A stretch of 19,008 bases of DNA from Pseudomonadota bacterium. GTDB taxonomy: Bacteria; Pseudomonadota; Gammaproteobacteria; CAMYNG01. Below the pieces are notes generated by a model. The model saw only the letters and a program-made list of their open reading frames with translations, made no database searches and was not told where the DNA came from. Both the position numbers and the translations under genes were made by a program. Location: assembly GCA_020347585.1 (NCBI GenBank), contig CP070733.1, positions 52,068 to 71,075 of the forward strand, in the 5' to 3' direction. This document shows, piece by piece, positions 14,012 through 19,008 of this stretch (positions are counted from its first letter, which is position 1; each line of letters opens with the position of its first letter).

Positions 14012-14869
14012 ATGTCCAGAACTCTGAGCATTGCAGCCGGGCTTTTGCTGCTGCCATTTGCCGTTCTCGCCGCGCCTCCGGCGGAAATCGTCGATAACCC
14101 CATTGTTTCGCTGGACGAGGCGATCGCCCTGCTCGGCGAGGGCGTGGTGGGCCAGAAACTCGCGGACGAACCGCTGCCGGACCCGCACCTTTTACTGCCG
14201 TCCCGAGCGGGCGTTTGGACATACAGTATCGTTGGTGGCACAGACAAGGGTCAGGTCGACACGATTCACCTGCGCAAAATCGAGGATGAGCACCATCCGC
14301 ACCTGTGGCAGCGTGAGCGGCCCGACAAGCACCTCATCAGCCTGCACGTGCAGGAGCATGTGGTAGCGATTACCTCGATCATCGTGCCGGAGCATAATCT
14401 GTTGATCGAATACGGTCCGGACGAGATGCTGATCCCACAGGGCATGAAGGTCGGCACCACGGTGAAACACCGCAGCAAGGTCAGGACCGTAAGCCTGAAC
14501 CGACCATCCCACGAACGTGCGAAAGGGTTTCTGGATCTGGTATTGACCTATATCGGCCGCTTCCGGATCTCAACGCCAATCGGCGAGTTTGACACTTACT
14601 TGATGCGTACGGATATCGAAAGCAAGGTCGGCCCCGTACACCAGACGGATACGATCTATAACTTCTATGCGAAGGACGTCGGCGTCGTTGCACGAGTAGC
14701 GCGTCTGAACGTACACGCAGTGCTTGTCTACCGCTCGGACCATCGCAACGCCTACCTGCTGTCAGAACAACCGCGCTTCGAAGATTCTGCCGGCAAGGCA
14801 GTCGACCGCAGTGCCGCTGAGCGTACGATCGCGGTACGTGAGGCAGGACACGCTGAATCCACGCCGTAG
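14012..14869 (+). CDS. Exported hypothetical protein
   Basis: From the ATG at 14012 the product has 285 residues and begins with a good signal peptide (MSRTLSIAAGLLLLPFAVLA, cleavage near AAP). The mature part looks beta-rich and periplasmic, with a lightly charged histidine-rich stretch (DEHHPHLW) and a late segment (RISTPIGEFDTYLMRTDIES) that recalls exported proteins of DUF3108/LolA-like beta fold, but not strongly enough to name. The last 30 residues are polar and probably disordered. An upstream TTG start (13985) would add a segment before the signal peptide and is less likely. It sits 119 bases after the lipoprotein gene, possibly co-transcribed with it, and before ubiU. Function unknown. 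Confidence 0.68.
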   Translation: MSRTLSIAAGLLLLPFAVLAAPPAEIVDNPIVSLDEAIALLGEGVVGQKLADEPLPDPHLLLPSRAGVWTYSIVGGTDKGQVDTIHLRKIEDEHHPHLWQRERPDKHLISLHVQEHVVAITSIIVPEHNLLIEYGPDEMLIPQGMKVGTTVKHRSKVRTVSLNRPSHERAKGFLDLVLTYIGRFRISTPIGEFDTYLMRTDIESKVGPVHQTDTIYNFYAKDVGVVARVARLNVHAVLVYRSDHRNAYLLSEQPRFEDSAGKAVDRSAAERTIAVREAGHAESTP

Positions 14870-14928
14870 TTCGGCGCTACTTTCGCTCTGCCGCCGGTCC
14901 TGTCGGCCCACGCCGAAACACCGATCCC

Positions 14929-14971
14929 TTGACCTGAGTCATGTACTCCCCGCGCGATACGGCGCTACATT
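14929..14971 (+). promoter_or_regulatory. FNR-type box and -10 element before ubiU
   Basis: TTGAC-CTGA-GTCAT (14929-14942) matches 7 of 10 bases of TTGAT-N4-ATCAA and is palindromic apart from its outermost pair. TACATT at 14966-14971 predicts a start near 14977, 41.5 bases from the palindrome centre, as for a class II FNR-activated promoter. FNR control of ubiUV is established in E. coli; its action here is inferred. Confidence 0.5.
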
Positions 14972-15028
14972 GGGCGCCTGATGCCGGGTGGTGAAACCGG
15001 CCGTTTCATCTAACTGTCCGACTCAGGT
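14932..15028 (+). repeat. 9-bp inverted repeat flanking the ubiU leader
   Basis: ACCTGAGTC (14932-14940, inside the FNR-type box) recurs as its complement GACTCAGGT at 15020-15028, 12 bases before the ubiU ATG and covering its weak Shine-Dalgarno. A small hairpin (GCCGG 14983-14987 with CCGGC 14997-15001) lies between. It could be a second operator half or chance. Confidence 0.4.
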
Positions 15029-15039
15029 TAAGCGCAGCC

Positions 15040-16035
15040 ATGGAACTCGTCTGCCCGGCGGGCAGCCTGCCCTCCCTAAAGGCCGCCGTGGACCACGGCG
15101 CCGATGCTGTGTACATCGGATTTCGCGACCAGACGAATGCGCGACATTTCGCCGGCCTGAACTTCGACGCAGTAACCATGGAAACCGGTATTCGCTATGC
15201 GCGTGCGCGCGGCACGCACGTTTACCTTGCGCTCAATACCTATCCGCAGCCTGCTGGCTGGCCGCGTTGGCAAACGGCGGTAGATCGCGCGGCCGATTTG
15301 GGTGTCGATGCGCTGATTGCTGCCGATCTCGGCGTGTTCGACTACGCGACCAGCACCTGGCCCGAACTGCGGTTGCACCTGTCGGTGCAGGGCTCGGCAG
15401 CGAACTACGAGGCGATCCGTTTCTACCACGAGCACTTTGGCATCAAGCGTGTGGTGTTGCCACGCGTGCTGTCGTTGCGCCAGGTGGAACACCTGGTGCA
15501 GTTTTGCCCGGTCGAGGTCGAAGTGTTTGGTTTTGGCAGCCTGTGCGTGATGATGGAGGGGCGTTGTTTCCTGTCGTCGTTTGCGGCGGGAGAGTCACCC
15601 AACAGTTGTGGTGCCTGTTCGCCGGCCCGCGCGGTGGAATGGCGCGAGACGCCTACCGGCCTGGAAACGCGCCTCGGTGGCATGTTGATCGATCGCTTTG
15701 GGCTCGACGAGAAGGCCGGCTACCCACAGGTGTGCAAGGGCCGCTACCAAGTCAACGGGCAGACCTACTACGCGCTGGAGGAGCCCAATAGCTTGAACAC
15801 CCTATCACTGCTGCCGCAGATCCGTGCGGCAGGCGTTACCGCCATTAAGATCGAGGGCCGCCAGCGCAGCCCAACCTACATTTCGCAGGTGGCGCGGGTA
15901 TGGCGCGCCGCGATCGATGCCTGCGAGCGCGATGCTGCCGGCTTCGTACCGCGCCCAGAGTGGGTAGCCCAGCTCAATAAGGTATCCGAGGGCACGCACA
16001 CGACGCTGGGTGCGTATCATCGACCCTGGCGCTAG
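15040..16035 (+). CDS. ubiU: UbiU, [4Fe-4S] protein of O2-independent ubiquinone synthesis
   Basis: The 331-residue product belongs to the U32 peptidase-like family and has the same length as E. coli UbiU. It starts MELVCPAGSLPSLKAAVDHG, with the ADAVYIGFRDQTNARHF segment typical of UbiU. The four cluster-binding cysteines fall at exactly the E. coli positions, C169, C176, C193 and C232 (LCVMMEGRC, CGACSPAR, VCKGRY); an extra C190 is present. Near the C-terminus, KIEGRQRSPTYISQVARVWR is a strong family signature. UbiU forms a complex with UbiV and carries out the hydroxylations of ubiquinone synthesis without oxygen, using prephenate as the oxygen donor in E. coli. ubiV begins 40 bases downstream, so the pair is probably one transcript driven by the FNR-type promoter. 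Confidence 0.95.
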   Translation: MELVCPAGSLPSLKAAVDHGADAVYIGFRDQTNARHFAGLNFDAVTMETGIRYARARGTHVYLALNTYPQPAGWPRWQTAVDRAADLGVDALIAADLGVFDYATSTWPELRLHLSVQGSAANYEAIRFYHEHFGIKRVVLPRVLSLRQVEHLVQFCPVEVEVFGFGSLCVMMEGRCFLSSFAAGESPNSCGACSPARAVEWRETPTGLETRLGGMLIDRFGLDEKAGYPQVCKGRYQVNGQTYYALEEPNSLNTLSLLPQIRAAGVTAIKIEGRQRSPTYISQVARVWRAAIDACERDAAGFVPRPEWVAQLNKVSEGTHTTLGAYHRPWR

Positions 16036-16075
16036 ACAGGTTGCAAGGGATAAGTTGTACAGGGCAGAAACTGGC

Positions 16076-17020
16076 ATGACAGAGCGCATCCCACGGTTGG
16101 CGCTTGGCGCAATTCCCTACTACTGGTCGCGTGAACAGATCGAGTTGTTCTATGCGCAGGTCGCCGATGCGCCTGTTGAAATTGTGTATATCGGCGAGAC
16201 GGTATGTGCCAAGCGCAAGGAGATGCGCACGCGCGACTGGCTGGCACTGGGCGAGGAACTGGCCGCCGCCGGTAAGGACGTGGTGCTCTCGACACTGGTG
16301 TTGCTTGAGGCGGAAGCAGACCTTCGCACGCTACGGCGTATTTGTGCCAACGGACGCTTCATGGTCGAGGCAAACGACATGGGCGCGGTGCGCCTGCTGC
16401 AGGGCGAGTCGTTCGTTGCGGGACCCGGCATCAATATTTACAACGATCGCGCGCTGACACGCCTTGCGGCGTTGGGCCTAAAGCGCTGGGTGTTCCCGGT
16501 CGAGCTGGCGCGCGATACGCTGGTGGCGTTGCAGGCTATTAGACCTGCATACATTGAAACCGAAATGTTTGTATATGGGCGCATTCCGCTCGCGTACTCG
16601 GCGCGTTGTTTCACCGCGCGCCACCTCAATCTGCAAAAAGACGATTGCGGTTTTTGCTGTCACGCCTATCCTGACGGGTTGCTGGTTTCATCACAGGAAG
16701 GGGCGCCGTTTCTCAATCTTAACGGCATCCAGACCCAGTCAGCCCAGACCTACAACCTGTTAACGCAGCTTCCGGAGTTGATTGAACTGGGCATTGATGT
16801 ATTGCGCATTGGCCCGCAGCGCGAGCACACCTTAGAGATTATCGAGATATTCGATCGAGTGCGGCGCGGCGAGGGTGAACCTCAGGATTTTGATTGCATG
16901 CTGGAAGGGTACGCGCCGGTGCGCGCCTGCAATGGTTACTGGCACGATGAGCCGGGTATCTCACAGCATGACACGTACCCTGGCATGCATCCCGCACTTG
17001 CTAGCCAAGACGTTCTATAA
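16076..17020 (+). CDS. ubiV: UbiV, [4Fe-4S] partner of UbiU
   Basis: The product is 314 residues from the ATG at 16076 (the frame extends upstream to 16010, but MTERIPRLALGAIPYYWSRE matches the family start). It is slightly longer than E. coli UbiV (292) because of a polar C-terminal tail. The cluster cysteines are C44 (ETVCAKR), then a Cys in AYSARCFTARH followed 13 residues later by DDCGFCCH, where the fourth ligand lies 4 residues on; these spacings equal those of the E. coli protein. It acts with UbiU in the cytoplasm in the oxygen-free hydroxylation steps of ubiquinone synthesis. The ribosome-binding site is weak (AGGGCAG), consistent with coupling to ubiU. Its last 20 bases overlap the end of ubiT on the opposite strand. 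Confidence 0.94.
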   Translation: MTERIPRLALGAIPYYWSREQIELFYAQVADAPVEIVYIGETVCAKRKEMRTRDWLALGEELAAAGKDVVLSTLVLLEAEADLRTLRRICANGRFMVEANDMGAVRLLQGESFVAGPGINIYNDRALTRLAALGLKRWVFPVELARDTLVALQAIRPAYIETEMFVYGRIPLAYSARCFTARHLNLQKDDCGFCCHAYPDGLLVSSQEGAPFLNLNGIQTQSAQTYNLLTQLPELIELGIDVLRIGPQREHTLEIIEIFDRVRRGEGEPQDFDCMLEGYAPVRACNGYWHDEPGISQHDTYPGMHPALASQDVL

Positions 17021-17486
17021 GCGGAAGTATCCGATCGGCCGTGGCAAGCACCCGCGCCAGTTGCGGGTGCGGTTCGAAGGCGTCGAGAAAGTTCTTGATG
17101 TAAAGCCCGAGTTCAGTATCGCCGCCCAGCGAGAGGCGACGGTGAAAGAACAGCGTGTCAGGGTCCTCGCTGCGGGTCATGAGCAGCAGGAAGTCATACG
17201 CTGCACCCTCGATACTCACATCCGCGCCACCCGTCCCGGTGTGCGCCGTCAGGCGATCGCTGCCCAGCGTAAGGCGAAATGTCACACCCGCATCGCGTAC
17301 ATGGATGCGCAGCACGCGGTGCTCAAGAAACCCTAGCTCGCCGTTGGCCAGCGGCCCGGCAAACACTTGGTTCAGCAGGGCAGCCAGTGCACGGCTGTGT
17401 GCCGAGGTTGGCAGCACGCCAAGCGGCAGTGCGGCGATACGCGGAAAACGCGGTATGCGCAGGGCTTGTGAGTCATCGAATGGCAT
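17001..17486 (-). CDS. ubiT: UbiT, SCP2-domain accessory protein of anaerobic ubiquinone synthesis
   Basis: The 161-residue product has an SCP2 lipid-binding domain with the UbiT hallmarks GELGFLEHRVLRIHVRD and, towards the end, SEDPDTLFFHRRLSLGGDTELGLYIKNFLD. In E. coli UbiT is needed, with UbiU and UbiV, for ubiquinone synthesis without oxygen and is thought to present or stabilise hydrophobic intermediates. The length is close to the E. coli protein (174). In E. coli ubiT is divergent from ubiUV; here it converges on ubiV, and the two genes overlap by 20 bases at their ends. No Shine-Dalgarno precedes the ATG, and the predicted transcription start lies only 2-3 bases upstream, which suggests a nearly leaderless message under FNR-type control. 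Confidence 0.93.
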   Translation of the reverse strand: MPFDDSQALRIPRFPRIAALPLGVLPTSAHSRALAALLNQVFAGPLANGELGFLEHRVLRIHVRDAGVTFRLTLGSDRLTAHTGTGGADVSIEGAAYDFLLLMTRSEDPDTLFFHRRLSLGGDTELGLYIKNFLDAFEPHPQLARVLATADRILPLIERLG

Positions 17487-17494
17487 GAGGCCGC

Positions 17495-17537
17495 TTTATG
17501 CCACGTCGGTGGGTGCCATCGCATTGATCCCGGTCAA
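17495..17537 (-). promoter_or_regulatory. FNR box and -10 element of ubiT
   Basis: TTGAT-CCCG-GTCAA (17524-17537) matches 9 of 10 consensus bases of the FNR/ANR box TTGAT-N4-ATCAA. On the minus strand CATAAA (17500-17495) is a fair -10 hexamer and predicts a start near 17488-17489, 41.5 bases from the box centre, as in class II FNR promoters. Confidence 0.68.
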
Positions 17538-17572
17538 GGCAATTGCCGGTCAGCGTCGCGACTGTCCTGGTT

Positions 17573-17616
17573 AAAAAAACAACGGCGTGGCGGTGCCTTT
17601 ACATCACCGCGCCGCC
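17573..17616 (-). terminator. Intrinsic terminator of the cpxP-like gene
   Basis: On the minus strand a hairpin (arms 17616-17605 and 17595-17584, ten pairs interrupted by a two-base internal mismatch, 9-base loop) is followed by GTTG and seven Ts (17579-17573). It lies 18 bases after the cpxP-like stop and separates that transcript from ubiT. Confidence 0.85.
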
Positions 17617-17633
17617 AGACCGCCTGGAGTGGG

Positions 17634-18119
17634 TTACTGCATACGACCTCTGCCTTGACGCGGTCCCATTTGCGCGAACTGCTCGCGCTGTGCATCGGTA
17701 AGCACAGCACTGATCTCGTTGTGAACCCCGCTGCGCAGCACGATCATCTCGGCCACCTTCGTGCCCTGGGTATTGGCAAGTTTACGAATCTCGGCCTCGC
17801 TGGCCTTGTTGCCCGTTGCCAGGCTGCGGATCGTCTCGCGGTTCTCCATCATTTCGGTACGCAGCTTTTGCATTTCCGGCTGGGCTTTCTCGAAAATGGT
17901 CTGAACCTGCGCACGCTGCTCGTCGCTCAGGTCAAGCCGCCCCGCCAGACGTTCGACGCGTGCAGCCGGATCGGCGTACGGACCGCCACCCGGCCCCATG
18001 CCGGCGCCCTGGCAACCACCCGGGCCGCCGCTCCAGCCGGGACCGGCGATCACCGGTACCGACAGCGCCAGTCCGGTCATCAGGAGTGTCGCTAAAAATG
18101 CTGTCGTGAACGTTCTCAT
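17634..18119 (-). CDS. cpxP: Spy/CpxP-family periplasmic protein
   Basis: From the ATG at 18119 the product has 161 residues and a signal peptide (MRTFTTAFLATLLMTGLALS, cleavage near VIA). After a glycine-rich linker (PGWSGGPGGCQGAGMGPGGG), a helical Spy/CpxP domain follows: the first motif is LDLSDEQRAQVQ and the second, LTDAQREQF, is the LTxxQ motif that defines the family. These proteins form cradle-shaped dimers in the periplasm that bind unfolded proteins or metal ions and, in the case of CpxP, dampen the CpxA kinase. The divergent neighbour is a CpxR-like regulator, and a CpxR box lies between them, which is the E. coli cpxP-cpxR arrangement. An in-frame ATG at 18173 with GAGGA 7 bases upstream is an alternative start that would lengthen the n-region of the signal peptide. 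The cpxP name rests on context. Confidence 0.8.
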   Translation of the reverse strand: MRTFTTAFLATLLMTGLALSVPVIAGPGWSGGPGGCQGAGMGPGGGPYADPAARVERLAGRLDLSDEQRAQVQTIFEKAQPEMQKLRTEMMENRETIRSLATGNKASEAEIRKLANTQGTKVAEMIVLRSGVHNEISAVLTDAQREQFAQMGPRQGRGRMQ

Positions 18120-18197
18120 TGTCCTGCCCTCGTGCGTTGATTGAATGGTGTACTTGGCTCGTGTCTTTGCCATGATCGAATCCTCGCACCGAGCCGT

Positions 18198-18233
18198 GTA
18201 AATGGGGGTGGTGGTGCGGTAAATATATGTAAA
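18198..18233. promoter_or_regulatory. CpxR box between cpxP-like gene and cpxR
   Basis: GTAAA (18219-18223) and GTAAA (18229-18233) are separated by TATAT, an exact match to the CpxR consensus of two GTAAA units spaced by about 5 bases. A third GTAAA is at 18198-18202. The box lies about 100 bases from the start codon of each divergent gene, so it could control both. Confidence 0.75.
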
Positions 18234-18327
18234 GGCTATCGCTGGCCTCTGTATCCGATGCCGGCTAGTGTGGCACGATAACTCCATGGCTGACATCCGT
18301 GTCGCCGTTTGCGAGGCATCAGGGACC

Positions 18328-19008
18328 ATGAGTCGAATCCTGCTTGTCGATGACGACGTCGAACTGTGCGAGATGCTGGGTGACTACCTCGGTGCCGAGG
18401 GCTACGTGGTAGATGCCGTGCACGACGGCAACAGCGCCCTACAACAAGCGGCCGCAGGGCAGTACGACCTAATGGTGCTGGATGTGATGCTGCCCGAGCT
18501 CAACGGTTTTGACGTGCTACGCCAGCTGCGTGCGAACTCGCGCCTGCCGGTGTTGATGCTGACGGCGAGAGGTGACGATGTGGATAGCATCGTTGGTTTG
18601 GAGCTGGGCGCCGACGATTACCTTGCCAAGCCGTGCAACCCGCGTGTACTCGAGGCGCGCATCCGGGCCGTCCTGCGGCGCGCAAGCGAATCGGGCGCCG
18701 GCGTGAACGCAGGAGAAACGCTCAGGCACGCAGACCTTGAAATGCACACCGGCACGCGCACTGTTACGCGCGGTGGGGTTGCGGTTGAACTGACCAGCAC
18801 CGAATACGGTGTACTCGAAGTGCTGCTGCACGATGCCGGCCACGTGGTGAGCAAGGCCGATCTCTCCGAGCGCGCATTGGGGCGCACGTTGGGCCGCTAT
18901 GATCGCAGTCTCGATATGCACGTCAGCAGCCTGCGCAGGAAACTCGGCCGGCTGCGCGACGGGGAGGAACGTATCAAGACAGTGCGCGGAGTTGGCTACC
19001 AGTACGTC
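18328..19008 (+). CDS. cpxR: OmpR-family response regulator, CpxR type (3' end beyond window)
   Basis: The 227 codons inside the window run from the ATG at 18328 (AGGGA close upstream) to the window edge without a stop; only a few residues should be missing. The receiver domain has the acidic pocket D8-D9, the phosphoacceptor D52 (VLDVMLPELNG), T79 (LMLTARGD) and K101. The residue after the invariant Lys-Pro is Cys103 where Phe is usual. The winged-helix DNA-binding domain starts near residue 130 and includes LTSTEYGVLEVLL, the recognition region RSLDMHVSSLRRKLG and the final TVRGVGYQY. CpxR activates envelope-stress genes when phosphorylated by CpxA, whose gene would be expected just past the window. 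The name is supported by the divergent cpxP-like gene and the CpxR box. Confidence 0.85.
   Translation, partial: MSRILLVDDDVELCEMLGDYLGAEGYVVDAVHDGNSALQQAAAGQYDLMVLDVMLPELNGFDVLRQLRANSRLPVLMLTARGDDVDSIVGLELGADDYLAKPCNPRVLEARIRAVLRRASESGAGVNAGETLRHADLEMHTGTRTVTRGGVAVELTSTEYGVLEVLLHDAGHVVSKADLSERALGRTLGRYDRSLDMHVSSLRRKLGRLRDGEERIKTVRGVGYQYV

Noticed and set aside
14988..15791. 267-codon plus-strand ORF overlapping ubiU in another frame
   Set aside because: UbiU in the other frame has all its cluster cysteines; this frame is Arg/Gly/Cys-rich noise.
1..19008. CRISPR arrays, tRNA or rRNA genes, insertion sequences, phage genes
   Set aside because: No regularly spaced repeats, cloverleaf-like sequences, transposase motifs or integrase motifs were seen on either strand.

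Overview
The window looks like chromosomal DNA of a GC-rich gammaproteobacterium with a respiratory, probably sulfur- and/or nitrogen-oxyanion-linked lifestyle. Pointers are a complete ubiT/ubiU/ubiV set (oxygen-independent ubiquinone synthesis), a divergent cpxP-like/cpxR pair with a CpxR box, a Uup-type ABC-F ATPase, a DsrC-superfamily protein, the end of a tetrathionate-reductase-family octaheme cytochrome, and a three-gene multiheme c/b/c cytochrome operon. No phage, transposon, integrase, tRNA, rRNA or CRISPR array was seen, and base composition looks even throughout.

Layout. 1-600: 3' end of an octaheme cytochrome c, sharing a terminator with the convergent uup gene (749-2632, minus). 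2712-3675 (minus): MscS channel, with a 46-codon ORF overlapping its stop codon and a recognisable promoter upstream. 3994-4980: a helical hypothetical protein facing a hypothetical protein on the minus strand. 5219-6595: an unusual fusion of a MESH1/SpoT-type HD hydrolase, a CBS-like pair and a C-terminal HEPN-like segment. 6667-7008 (minus): a DsrC-family protein with no cysteines. 7226-10009: an exported dienelactone-hydrolase-like protein with a degenerate active site, an exported GlcG/HbpS protein, a 63-residue membrane protein and an exported GDSL esterase. 10387-12979: octaheme cytochrome c, membrane cytochrome b and triheme cytochrome c, tightly coupled. 13188-14869: a lipoprotein and an exported hypothetical protein. 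15040-17486: ubiU, ubiV and, tail-to-tail, ubiT. 17634-19008: cpxP-like gene and cpxR, the latter cut by the window edge.

How the parts may work together. The b-type and c-type cytochromes form a plausible quinone-linked electron pathway between membrane and periplasm. The ubiTUV genes would supply ubiquinone when oxygen is absent. Both ubi promoters carry FNR-type palindromes placed about 41.5 bp upstream of the start site predicted from their -10 element, and a weaker palindrome has the same geometry before the cytochrome operon. A shared low-oxygen control is therefore inferred, not shown. The cpxP/cpxR pair is an envelope-stress unit whose intergenic region contains a consensus CpxR box.

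The least conventional items are the HD-CBS-HEPN fusion, the cysteine-free DsrC paralogue, and the octaheme cytochrome with one CX3CH and one CX4CH site. All calls come from reading the sequence; no database search was run.
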